Part shown: positions 42,963 through 52,800 of the stretch, one piece after another
Position numbering within the stretch: the first letter of the stretch is position 1
How the letters are laid out: every line of letters starts with the position of its first letter
Assembly (NCBI GenBank): GCA_038216155.1
Contig: JBBQQH010000001.1
Span: 38,176-102,175, forward strand
Source of the DNA: SZAS-103 sp038216155
Lineage (GTDB): Bacteria; Pseudomonadota; Gammaproteobacteria; Xanthomonadales; Xanthomonadaceae
Length of the DNA: 64,000 nucleotides
Direction of reading: 5' to 3'
The notes under the pieces: model-generated
Database searches by the model: none
The model's input: only the letters and a program-made list of their open reading frames with translations
What the model was told of the DNA's origin: nothing
Made by a program: the position numbers and the translations under genes

Positions 42963-44473
42963 ATTCAACCGTCCTCCTGCAAGCGGTCGATATCGCCATC
43001 CCCGGCTTCCGCATCCTGCGTCCGATCGGCGAGGGTGGCATGGCCTCGGTGTTCCTGGCGGTGCAGGAGTCTCTGGACCGCGAAGTGGCGCTAAAGATCA
43101 TGGCCCCGGCACTGGCGGCCAATTCCGAGTTCACTGCTCGCTTCCTCACCGAAGGACGCATCACCGCCAAGCTGCAGCACCAGAATCTGGTGACGGTGTA
43201 TGACATCGGCGCGCACTCGGGCATTTATTATCTTGCCGCCGAATATATTCCCGGTGGCACGCTCAAGGAGCGCATCACCGCAGGCGGACTGACCACCGGC
43301 GAGATTCTCGACATCGCGGTGGATGTGGCGCGCGGACTCGATTTCGCGCATTCCAAAGGCTTCGTCCATCGCGACGTGAAGCCGGGCAACATTTTGTTCC
43401 GGCTCGATGGCTCGGTGGTGCTGGCGGATTTCGGCATCGCCAAGGCGATGGACAACAGTTCCAGCCAGACCATGGCCGGTGCCTCGATCGGCACGCCCGA
43501 TTACATGAGCCCGGAACAGGCGCGCGCCGAACCGGTCGACGGTCGCTCCGACCTGTACAGCCTTGGCACCGTGCTGTTCGAGATGCTGACCGGCGCGCCG
43601 CCGTACCAGGCCGCCGACCCGTTCACCGTCGCGCTAATGCACGTCACCCAGCCACTGCCGCAACTGCCGGCCGATCTTGCGTGGCTGCAGCCGCTGATCG
43701 AGCGGATGATGTCCAAGCAGCAGGCAGAGCGTTATCAGAACGGCGCCGAATTCATCGCCGCTGCGCACAAGCTGCTGGCCAGCGCGCCGGAAGCGGCGGG
43801 TGCGCTGAGCCGTACCGCGGCGAAATCGGCCAACCGGATTTCGTCCACCATCCAGCGCACGCGTGTGGTCAACCGCGGGGAAGGCGGCAAGCGCTGGTTG
43901 TGGCCGGCGGTGACTGCGACAGCTGCGCTGGCGATCGGCCTCGGCCTGTGGCTGGCCTTGCGCACGCCGCCGGACGCACCCATCGAGGAGTTGCCGATAA
44001 CGCAAGTCCCCACGCGCCCGATCGACCAGCTACCGCACCCGCAGGTGGATCCGAATACGACGGGAATTGACCCAGTCGACACCAATGGCGTGCGCATTCC
44101 GAAAACCATTGAGGAACAATACGGTGGTGACGTCGGCACGATGCTAGCGCAGGCGGAGGCTTACAAACACCATGCGTTTACCAGCGAAGAGGACATCGGG
44201 CGCAATCTCCATTATCCGCCAGGAGATAACGCCATCGATTTGTACAAGCAGGTGTTGAGCGCTCAGCCGGGTAACGCCGCCGCACAGACTGGTCTTCAGG
44301 ACGTAGCCAATTTCTACGCGAAATATGCGCGAATTTATTGCGGTCGCAGTTTATTCGACGCCTGCGGCGCGCAAGCCGATTTCGGGTTGTTAGCCGAGCC
44401 TGCCGACGCCGAGCTGCTTAAGCTCAAGCAGCAGGCAGAAGATGGATCGCGCGGCGTGGCTCCGGGCGGGTGA
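42959..44473 (+). CDS. Transmembrane serine/threonine protein kinase
   Basis: 504 residues, PknB/Hanks type. The kinase domain covers residues 16-275: glycine loop GEGGMASVF, ATP-anchoring K46, catalytic loop HRDVKPGN at 137-144 (D139), DFG at 157-159 and APE-like SPEQA. A single transmembrane helix (about 313-334) follows a basic juxtamembrane segment. The C-terminal 165 residues are periplasmic and helical with TPR-like character (AIDLYKQVLSAQPGNAAAQTG). There are no PASTA repeats. Start GTG at 42959; no clear Shine-Dalgarno. It faces a PP2C phosphatase gene of the opposite strand 0.6 kb away. Confidence 0.9.
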   Translation: MNSTVLLQAVDIAIPGFRILRPIGEGGMASVFLAVQESLDREVALKIMAPALAANSEFTARFLTEGRITAKLQHQNLVTVYDIGAHSGIYYLAAEYIPGGTLKERITAGGLTTGEILDIAVDVARGLDFAHSKGFVHRDVKPGNILFRLDGSVVLADFGIAKAMDNSSSQTMAGASIGTPDYMSPEQARAEPVDGRSDLYSLGTVLFEMLTGAPPYQAADPFTVALMHVTQPLPQLPADLAWLQPLIERMMSKQQAERYQNGAEFIAAAHKLLASAPEAAGALSRTAAKSANRISSTIQRTRVVNRGEGGKRWLWPAVTATAALAIGLGLWLALRTPPDAPIEELPITQVPTRPIDQLPHPQVDPNTTGIDPVDTNGVRIPKTIEEQYGGDVGTMLAQAEAYKHHAFTSEEDIGRNLHYPPGDNAIDLYKQVLSAQPGNAAAQTGLQDVANFYAKYARIYCGRSLFDACGAQADFGLLAEPADAELLKLKQQAEDGSRGVAPGG

Positions 44474-44510
44474 GCGCAGAACACAACTAGCGCAAGAGCG
44501 AATTGAGGTT

Positions 44511-44537
44511 CGTCATCCCCGCGCAGGCCGGGACCCA
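44511..44537. repeat. Single copy of the ileS-lspA palindromic repeat
   Basis: CGTCATCCCCGCGCAGGCCG and the next seven bases match the 28-base arm at 712-739 with several substitutions. It lies in the 148-base gap after the kinase gene, where it may also serve as the end of its transcript. Confidence 0.6.
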
Positions 44538-44621
44538 TGGACGTTGGCCGGTAGCAGCATGATTCGTCGGAAGCGACGTTTGGCGCGGATCGCCTAGAAA
44601 ATCATCGGCACCAAATTACAC

Positions 44622-45092
44622 TCAATCGGTTGCTTCCACCAAAACCCAAGGAACGATCGTTTCGAACTCAAGTTGAACTATGGAATGACCCTGAAACGGT
44701 TCCGGCACTTGGGCCAAGCGTGAAGTGAAACCGATGCTCTTTATGCCGGGAAAGGGTTCTGCATGAAGAGCGTATCGGTTTTCGCCTGTTTCGTACCAAG
44801 CATCTGGGCCGCTGTCCAAGTGACCCACAAAGTGAAACCAACCTTGGGTTGGCATTGGCGCTCCGCTGTCGCCGTAATGACACAATTCCGCCGGTTTGCG
44901 TCGATCAATTCCCAATTCTTGGAGCAGAGTCATGAATGGCTCAGAGAAAGCATCGTCAACTGCACATCGAAAGTTTTCGCAGTCTGTGCACTTGCAAGCA
45001 AACTGGGGAGTCTGCGCGTAGAGCTCTGAGGTTGCAGCTGGATCTGAAGCGATCTGCCACCGGCCTATTCGCAAAGACTGTCGCGATTCCAC
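44622..45092 (-). CDS. Conserved hypothetical protein with CxCxxC motif
   Basis: 156 residues from a GTG at 45092. Near residue 33 is CKCTDCENFRCAVDD, which could bind zinc or an Fe-S cluster. Later segments include ELCHYGDSGAPMPTQGWFHF and GFTSRLAQVPEPF. No signal peptide or membrane segment. I recall no function for this family. Composition is more AT-rich than the neighbours. It starts only four bases after the PP2C phosphatase stop on the same strand, so the two may form an operon. Confidence 0.72.
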   Translation of the reverse strand: MESRQSLRIGRWQIASDPAATSELYAQTPQFACKCTDCENFRCAVDDAFSEPFMTLLQELGIDRRKPAELCHYGDSGAPMPTQGWFHFVGHLDSGPDAWYETGENRYALHAEPFPGIKSIGFTSRLAQVPEPFQGHSIVQLEFETIVPWVLVEATD

Positions 45093-45096
45093 CAGA

Positions 45097-45798
45097 CTAT
45101 TGGTTGCGCACCAGCAGCACAGTCACATTGTCGCTGCCGCCGCCATCCAGCGCTGCGGCGACTAGATGGTCGACACACTCCTGCGCGGAGTATTCGGTCT
45201 GGTTGAGGATGCGGCTGATTGCGGCGTTGTCTACTTCCTCGGTCAGGCCGTCGCTGCATAGCAGTAGTTGCATGCCCGGGCGCAGTTCGCCGGTGATGCT
45301 TTCGACCTTGAGGTTTTGCGGCTCGGTCACGCCCAGAGCCTGGGTGACCACGTTGCGGTGCGGATGCGTGCGTGCCTGTTCGGCGGTGATTGCGCCCTGG
45401 TCGATCAGCTCCTGCACATAGGAGTGGTCCTGCGATAGCTGGCACAGGCTGCCATTCCACAGGTATACGCGGCTGTCGCCAACCCACGCCACTTCAAATT
45501 TGTTGCCGACCAGTTTGGCCGCGGCGACCGTGGTGCCCATCGGCAGCGCTTCGTTGCGCATGCGCGAGTGTTTGATGATCTCCTCGTCGGCCAGCCGGAT
45601 CGAATCGACCAGGCTCTTGCCTTCGCGCACGTTGCCAACGATTGCCTCGCGCGCAATCGCGCTGGCGACTTCGCCGAACTCATGACCGCCCATGCCGTCG
45701 GCCACCAGCCACAGGCCGAGCCGGGCATCGCCGTAGTAGGTGTCCTCGTTCAGCTCGCGGCGCAATCCGACGTGGCTGAGATGGCCGAATTCGATCAT
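45097..45798 (-). CDS. PP2C-family protein serine/threonine phosphatase
   Basis: 233 residues, the compact bacterial Stp/PppA type with no extra domain. Metal-coordinating aspartates are in RELNEDTYY (D19) and VADGMGGHEFGEVAS (D34). Further PPM motifs are VAWVGDSRVYLWN, LCSDGLTEE and GGSDNVTVLLV. The start ATG at 45798 gives MIEFGHLSHVGLRRELNED. It is the expected partner of the Ser/Thr kinase gene that points toward it from the other strand. Confidence 0.93.
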   Translation of the reverse strand: MIEFGHLSHVGLRRELNEDTYYGDARLGLWLVADGMGGHEFGEVASAIAREAIVGNVREGKSLVDSIRLADEEIIKHSRMRNEALPMGTTVAAAKLVGNKFEVAWVGDSRVYLWNGSLCQLSQDHSYVQELIDQGAITAEQARTHPHRNVVTQALGVTEPQNLKVESITGELRPGMQLLLCSDGLTEEVDNAAISRILNQTEYSAQECVDHLVAAALDGGGSDNVTVLLVRNQ

Positions 45799-45879
45799 GC
45801 GCGCGGTCTGCGTGGGCCGAGGACGTGGTTGGGTGGTCGCATCGTTCTTATCATGCGTGCCGGCGTAGCAACCGCGCAA

Positions 45880-45911
45880 GTCGCCATCGTCATGCAATCG
45901 ACGATGGCGAC
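45880..45911. terminator. Perfect 12-bp hairpin between autotransporter 1 and the phosphatase
   Basis: GTCGCCATCGTC and GACGATGGCGAC flank an 8-base loop, 26 bases past the autotransporter stop on the minus strand. There is no T-run, so it could be a terminator, an mRNA-stabilising hairpin or a binding site. Confidence 0.45.
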
Positions 45912-45936
45912 CATGCGGCGCCGCCCGGCAGCCTGA

Positions 45937-48900
45937 TCAGAATTCCATCCGGAACCCGAGCGAGAACGTGTCTTGCGTGATGCCGCTGCGGCCCAACACC
46001 TTCTCGTACAGAAGGAAGCCCGAGCGTCCGCGTGAGAACACGAACGAGGTGCCGAGGCTGGCGCGGAAGTAGTTGGTGTCGGTGCCATCGCCGACGATGA
46101 TGATCGGCGTGCCGGTTGGGTCATCAACGAAGAACGCGCGGAACGAATCCGGGTTGCCACGGAATTCGTGCTGCCATTCCAGCTCGAAGTGCGGAACGAT
46201 CACGCCCCAGCTTGTGCTGTGTGCCCAGTTGATCTTGCCGCCGAGCACCGAACTCAACGCTGTGACGGCGTGCGAATCGATGCGCAGGCCCAGACCGCTG
46301 CCGGCGAGCGAGGCGTCGAGTGTCTCCGTGAAGCCGCCGAACTCCTGCCGACTGTACACACCGCGACCATACACGCCATACGACCAGGCCTTTTGCTGGA
46401 AGTCGCGACCGAAGGTGATGGTGGCGGTGCTGTCATTACCATCGGTCGACGCCCTGGCCAACTGATTGACGGTGGTCGAGCCGCCGCCGGGCAGCGGCAG
46501 GGAGTAACTGATCCGCCGCTTGTGGTCGTAGTTGTTGTGGCCGAATGTGAGTACGCCATCAACGTACCAGTTGTTGTTGCGATACCAGGTCGCATAGCCG
46601 GACAAACTGTAGCCATTCATCCGCACCGAGCCGCTACCGCCGTCCAGATTGGTGCCCTGGCGGGTGTAACCCAAGGCGACGCCGAGCACCAGATTGTTGC
46701 TCTGGCGATAGTCGACGCCAGCGGTCAGACCGTGTACGTCGAAGGCGTACCCTGGCGAGGAAATGCCCGGACGCGAATCGCCGCGACCGATATTACCCGA
46801 GGCAAAGAAGCCCCAGCGATCGAAACCTTCTTCGGCCTTGGGCTTAGCTGGTTCGTCGGCCAAACCAAGCAATGTCACGCCCAGCCCGAACAGCGGCACA
46901 CTGCCGTTCGGACCACTCAGGGTCAGACCGCCCATCGAGGAACCGACATTGCCGGCATGGAAGGCGGCGATGCGCCCCTTGATGTTGTTGAACTGCGCAG
47001 TGTCGGCCGACTTGGCGGTATCGGACTGGGCCTGGGTGACTTTCGGCAACAACTCCTCGATCGCATTGGCAACGGCCGCGGGTGCGATGCCGCTGGAGGC
47101 GGTCAACGCCAGGCACTGATTGAGCAGGTCCTGTTGCTCTGGAGTGAGTGTGCTGTCGCCTCGCAATCCGGCGCAGGCGTTGTCCAGCGCTTGGCCCACC
47201 TGCGCCTGATTGCTGTCCAACGTGGACAACGATCCCAGCGTGGAGTTGTGCTGGAACGCCACGCTGGCCGCGAGGAACTCGTTATAGGCAGCAAAGTTGG
47301 CGGTCACCGTAAGCGGTCCCGGCGACGTGATCGTTACCGTGGTGCTGGCGCGGCCATTGGAGTCGGTGACTGTGCTCGGATTGGCTACCGTGCCGCTGCT
47401 GGTCGCCCAAGTAATGGTCTGGCCGGCAAGTGGACTCCCGTTGCCGCGCAACTCGACCACCATTGGTGCGGACGCGACGCCGGGTGTGAGGATCTGGCCA
47501 TCGCCCGAGACGATGGTCAGCGCGCCAGTGACCAGCGTGCCGGTCACCGTTGCGTTGAAGGTGGCACTGGCACCGCCGCCGGTGACCTGCGCCAAGACTG
47601 TCACCGGTCCGGGCGTCAGTCCGAGCGTCACCGTTGCACTGGCGTCGCCGTTGACGTCAGTGAGGACGGTCGTTGGCGACACTGTTGCCGAGCCCGAGGT
47701 CACCGTGAATGTGATAGGAATGCCAGACATCGGGCCAGTCACGCCTGCAGGTGGTACCACGTGCACCACCAAGGGAACTGGCAAGGTGGAGCCGGGCGCA
47801 GCGGACTGCGCGTCGCCGCTGATGATCTGCAGCGAGTCGGCGGTGACCGCGGTTTCGTTGAACTGCACCGTCTGCGAGCCGTTGTAGGCCGAGGCCTTGA
47901 TCACGATTGGGCCAGCCGTGTTGCCGTAGGTGAAGGTGTTGCTGGCCACGCCGCCCGAATCGGTGGTCGAGGTGCCCGAGGCCAGAATCGCCGAACCGCT
48001 GGATACCGTCCAGTTGATGGTCTGGCCGACCACTGGATTGCTGGCGCCGTCGACCAAGGTCACTTGCAATGGCGTGGTCGCCATGCTGCCGATCAGGCCG
48101 GTCTGACCGTCGCCACCAGTGATGGTGAGAGTCGGCGGAACGATGTTTTCGTGGAAGGCGACCATCGCCGATGGATCGTCGGCGCGCACTGCGGTCACGG
48201 TGATCGGATCTGGGCCGGGGCCGAGGTCGGTGACCGTCACGCTGGCTTGGCCAGCGCTATCGGTAACCGTGCTGTTGGAGCTCAACGTGGCGCCGCCACT
48301 GGCGACCCAGTTGATGGTGACGCCGGCCGCATCGTTGCCGTTGTCGGTCGCGTGCACTGCCAGAGGCGCGGGCAGGGCAGCGTTCGGATTGCCGGTCTGA
48401 TTGTCACCGCTGACGATCGCAAGGCTGCGGATCAGCGTTCCGTTTAGGGTGAAAATCTGGCTCAGGCTTGGATTGTCGGAGCGGGTCGCTTTCACCACCA
48501 CCGGGCCCGGGGTCGGGCCGATGTTGATGGTGGCGTTGGAGTAGCCGCCGGAATTAGTCTGGCCGCCGTTGCTGACGTTGTTGATGGTGGCATCGCCACT
48601 CTGCACAACCCAGATGATGCCAATACCCGATTGCGGCGTGCTGCCAACCACCGCTTGCACCACCAGCGGCTGTGGCGCCTGGGTGTTGACCGGCACGCTC
48701 TGGCCGTCGCCGGAGATTTTCAGCAGCGCCGGATTGACGATGTTGATGGTGAACTGCACCGCGATCGCCGGATTGTCGGCGCGGGTTGCGGTGACAGTGA
48801 CTGGGCCCGATCCTGGGCCGGTGCTGAGCACACGGACGCCGCCGATGCCGTTGCCATCGGTGAAGCTGATCGGCGAGCTAAGCACCGCGCCACCGCTGGC

Positions 48901-49650
48901 GCTCCAGTTGATGGTGACCTGCGCTGCCAGATTGCCGTCGTTCTTTGCTTGCACCACCAGTGGTGCGGCTAGCGGGGTGTTGGACGGCGCTGACTGATTG
49001 TTGCCACTGACAATCGAAAGAGTGCGAGTGGGCACCGCCGCTTGATCGTTGCGGCCGTTGTGTCCCAGCACTGCCGCCGCTGCGGCCAGCGAGCCGAGCG
49101 CAATGCCGACGTCGCGGCCGGTATGCGAGTCACTTTCACTGACTTCGCCGGTCACCGCCAGCGCGAATTGGCGGCGGATGAAGGTGGCGCAGGTCGCGAC
49201 CGGCGAGCAGCCAGGATTGGACTGGCTGCGCGCAGTGACGACGTAGTCGCCCGCCTTGCGTGCCGTGAATTGCGTGCTGGCGATGCCGGGTTCCTGACCA
49301 TCGGCAGCGGTCGACGTCGTGGTTTGCGTGGCCGATAGCGAGGCCGAGCCGGGGCCTGCGATGCTCCAGTCGACCTTCTCACCGGGCATGCCGCCGTTCA
49401 CGTTTTTCTTGGCGACAGTCAGTGTGGTTGGCGTGCCGACGTCGGTGCGCATTGCGCCAGGGTCTTGCGGACCAACCGCTTCGAGTGACACCGGATTGAC
49501 GCCCATCGCCCTGGGCTGCGCGGGTTGCGCGGGTTGCGCGAGCGCTGAAGCGCTAAGCATCGCGACGGCAATGGTCGCCGGTGCGAGCGTGCGGGCCATC
49601 AAAGTGGCGCAAGTACGCGCCGTACGCTTCACGACAGATGCCATATCCAT
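45937..49650 (-). CDS. Autotransporter with Ig-like (Big_1-type) repeats, paralogue 1
   Basis: 1,237 residues. A signal peptide ends near ASALA38. After an N-terminal region come about six Ig-like modules of roughly 95 residues, each opening with a (S/I)(I/V)SGD-x-Q motif, e.g. LTIVSGDGQILTPG. A short helical linker (SADTAQFNNIKGRIAAF) leads into a C-terminal autotransporter beta-barrel of about 295 residues (WGFFASGNIGRGDSRPG, GYSLSGYATW) ending in the outer-membrane signature FRMEF. The ATG at 49650 has AAGGGGA at a good distance; an in-frame ATG at 49707 would spoil the signal peptide. Likely a surface adhesin. Confidence 0.9.
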   Translation of the reverse strand: MDMASVVKRTARTCATLMARTLAPATIAVAMLSASALAQPAQPAQPRAMGVNPVSLEAVGPQDPGAMRTDVGTPTTLTVAKKNVNGGMPGEKVDWSIAGPGSASLSATQTTTSTAADGQEPGIASTQFTARKAGDYVVTARSQSNPGCSPVATCATFIRRQFALAVTGEVSESDSHTGRDVGIALGSLAAAAAVLGHNGRNDQAAVPTRTLSIVSGNNQSAPSNTPLAAPLVVQAKNDGNLAAQVTINWSASGGAVLSSPISFTDGNGIGGVRVLSTGPGSGPVTVTATRADNPAIAVQFTINIVNPALLKISGDGQSVPVNTQAPQPLVVQAVVGSTPQSGIGIIWVVQSGDATINNVSNGGQTNSGGYSNATINIGPTPGPVVVKATRSDNPSLSQIFTLNGTLIRSLAIVSGDNQTGNPNAALPAPLAVHATDNGNDAAGVTINWVASGGATLSSNSTVTDSAGQASVTVTDLGPGPDPITVTAVRADDPSAMVAFHENIVPPTLTITGGDGQTGLIGSMATTPLQVTLVDGASNPVVGQTINWTVSSGSAILASGTSTTDSGGVASNTFTYGNTAGPIVIKASAYNGSQTVQFNETAVTADSLQIISGDAQSAAPGSTLPVPLVVHVVPPAGVTGPMSGIPITFTVTSGSATVSPTTVLTDVNGDASATVTLGLTPGPVTVLAQVTGGGASATFNATVTGTLVTGALTIVSGDGQILTPGVASAPMVVELRGNGSPLAGQTITWATSSGTVANPSTVTDSNGRASTTVTITSPGPLTVTANFAAYNEFLAASVAFQHNSTLGSLSTLDSNQAQVGQALDNACAGLRGDSTLTPEQQDLLNQCLALTASSGIAPAAVANAIEELLPKVTQAQSDTAKSADTAQFNNIKGRIAAFHAGNVGSSMGGLTLSGPNGSVPLFGLGVTLLGLADEPAKPKAEEGFDRWGFFASGNIGRGDSRPGISSPGYAFDVHGLTAGVDYRQSNNLVLGVALGYTRQGTNLDGGSGSVRMNGYSLSGYATWYRNNNWYVDGVLTFGHNNYDHKRRISYSLPLPGGGSTTVNQLARASTDGNDSTATITFGRDFQQKAWSYGVYGRGVYSRQEFGGFTETLDASLAGSGLGLRIDSHAVTALSSVLGGKINWAHSTSWGVIVPHFELEWQHEFRGNPDSFRAFFVDDPTGTPIIIVGDGTDTNYFRASLGTSFVFSRGRSGFLLYEKVLGRSGITQDTFSLGFRMEF

Positions 49651-49899
49651 GATCTCGTCCCCTTGCGAGTGACCGTGCGTGGATTGTTCCAGGCTGCGGT
49701 GTTTCATGATCGAATCTTCAGCCGACAACGCGCACCCATCCGCTCGCGTCAGCCATCCCCATCCCCAACCCCAATCGACCCGATCCGTGGCCGATGAATC
49801 CCATCGTAGTACATCGCAACGCCGCCGGGTTGAATGCGGCGTCCCGTTTGTTGTTGCCGATCCAGTGCCCTGAATCGGCCCGTAGCCGCTCAGCCTTGC

Positions 49900-52800
49900 T
49901 CAGAACTCAATACGCAGGCCCAGCGCGATATTGTCCTGGGTAATGCCAGCGCGCCCCAGGGTTTTTTCGTAATACACGAACCCGGACTTGCCGCCGGCCC
50001 AGATTGCCGACAAGCCGAAGCCGAGACGGAAGAAGTCGCTATCGATGGCATCGCCGTGGACAACAATCGGCGTCGCAGTCGGATCGTTGAGGAAGCGGGC
50101 TTCCAGACGATACGGATCGCTCTTGAACTCATGCTCCCACTCGACTTGCATATGCGGCATCAGTACGCCCCAGCTTTGACTGGACGCATAGGTGAACTTG
50201 CCGCCCAGCACAGTCGAAGCCGAATTGACGTCGCGACTCCTCACATCAAGCCCGAGGCCGCTGCCAGGGCCCCCGGCCGGCAGGGTCTCGCGGTAATCAT
50301 CGAAACTCAGCTTGGCCAGGTTGCCGCGGAAGTACGGACCAATCGACCAGCCGCCCTTCTGGAAGTCGCGGCCCACCGTCAGTGAACCGGCCAGGTTGGT
50401 GCCGCTGGCGCTGGCGTCAGCGCGATTGTCGATCGTGGTGGTGCCCGATGGCGCGGTCAGCGTGTAGACGATGCGACGTGTGATGTCGTACTTGTTGTGG
50501 CCCCAGGTCAGCACGCCGTCGACATACCAGCTGTTGGCGCGGAACAGGGTGGAGTAGCCGGACAGGCTATAGCCGGAGGTGTTCATGTGCCCGTTGCCGC
50601 CATCGAGCTGGCTTTTGAAGCGTGCATAGCCGATGGTTGCGCCGAAGATGAAGCTGTCGCTGTAGCGATAGTCGATACCCGCGGTCAGGCCGGTGGTATC
50701 GAAATCATAGCCGGCCAGCACCTGACCCGGACGCGCACTGCCGCGACCGAGCGTGCCGGAGGCAAAGAAGCCCCAGCGATCGAAGTCCGCGCCCACCTCG
50801 GGCTTCTTGTCATCGGTCGCCGAGAGCAGTGCATCGAGGCTGCTGCCTAGCGGGAAACCGCCGCTTGGCGTGTTCAGTGCCAGTCCGCCGAAGTGCTTGC
50901 CGCCGGTGCCGCTTCGCAATGCAGCGATGCGGGCCTTGATGTTGTCGAACTGCGTCGCGGAGATTTGCAACGCCGCCGTAGATTGCAGGAACGCCGAGCT
51001 GGCAATTAACTCATCCAGGGCATGCTGCACTTGGGTGGGATTGCCGCCAGCTGCCGCGAGCGCCAGACACTGCTGATAAAGATCTTGTTGACCTGGCGTG
51101 CGATTGGACAGCGCCGCCAGCGCGGGGCAGGCGTTGTCGAGCGCGAGCGCAAGCTGATACTGCGCTGGCGTTAGGCCGGCAATGTTGGCAAGCCCGCCAT
51201 TGAGGTTGAACGCCACTGGCCCGGCTGCGGGCGAAGCCGACGAAGCCGACACCGAGGCTGCGCCTGGTGATGTCACCTTGGCCACGTTGCTGGCGCGACC
51301 GTTGCTGCCGGTGATCGAGCTTGAGCTCGCAAGAGTGGCATTGCTGGCCGTCCAGTTGATAGTCGCTCCGACCACCGGATTGCCACTGCCGTACTTGAGC
51401 TCGACGATCAGCGGCGCCGATGACGCTCCGGTCCCTAGCGTCTGGTTGTTACCCGAGACAATGGTCATGGTCGCGCTGGTCGGATTCGGGATCACCGAAT
51501 TTGCAGTGAAGGTGACGTTGTTGCCACCGGCGACAGTTACCTGGATCTGGTTCGGCCCTGGGGCTGATCCGAGCGTGTAGTGATTGGTTGATTGACCGGA
51601 TGCGTTAGTGACCGTGCTGGCACCCTGCGACAGGGAGCCGCCGCCACTGAGGATCTGCCACTGCACCGGCACTCCAGAAACACTGCCGGCACTGATGCCT
51701 TGCGTGCTATTGGGCGAAGGGCCTTTGCTGGTGATCCCCGGCGGCAGACTGACCTGTACCACGAAGTCCTGCGGCAGCGAACTGCCTGGCGGGCCACTCT
51801 GGCCATTGCCGCCGGTGATCGTGATCACATAGGACAACGCAGTTGCGTGGAAGTCGACCGAACTGCTGCCGTAGCTGGCACGGATCACGATCGCCCCGGC
51901 GCTGTTGCCGTAGGTGAGGCCAATCTGCGCGTTGCCATTGGTATCGGTGGTGCTGGTCGGTGCGTTCAGCGTGGCCGGACCGCTGACGACCTGCCAGTTC
52001 ACAGTCTCGTCATAGTACGGCTGGCCGTTGCCGTCCAGCAGTTGCACGACTAGCGGCAGACGCCCGGGCGTTCCCACCGCGCCGGCCTGATTGTCGCCCG
52101 AGACGATGCTGAGCGACGGGGCCGTCGTGGACGCCACCGGCGTGGTGACCGTACTGATGTACTGCGTCGCGCCGGTTGTGGCTGAGGTTGCCGTGGATGT
52201 GTTGACGATCTGTCCGGCGTTGACGTCGGTCGCGGTCACCGTGTGGTTGCCCTGCAACACGCAGGTTCCACCGACCGCCACGCTGGCGCAGGAAGCACTG
52301 TTGGGAATCGTCTTCGGATCGCTCACAGCGACATTGTTGAGAATCACGTTGCCGGTGTTGAGCGCCGAGCTGGAGTAGTGCAGCACGTCGTTCAAAGTGA
52401 TGCTACCGGAGCTGTCGTTGTCGTCGTAGCCGGTCAGCGTCTTGGTGTTGCTCATCGATGCGACAGGGCCTGGTGAGACCGGCGTGGAGACCGAACTGGT
52501 GACAGCTCCAGGCACCTGGGTCGAGACTGCGCTACCAGTATTGACAACTTGTCCCACGGTGGCGTCGGCGCCGGTCACGATATAGCTGCCAGTCAACACG
52601 CAGGTGGCACCCACGGCCACCGACGGACACGTGGTCGTGCCCGCAAAATGGTTGTCGCTGACGACGACGTTGGTCAGCGTCACGTTGCCGGTATTGGTCG
52701 CCGTGACGGCATAGTTGAGTTGGTCGCCGGGAGTGACAGTGCCGGACCCATCGTTGTCGACCGTGCTACTCAGTACCTTGGACACGCTCATCGCAGCCGC

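Noticed and set aside
42959..45798. Type VI secretion regulators (PpkA/PppA)
   Set aside because: The kinase and phosphatase resemble such a pair, but no T6SS structural gene lies nearby.
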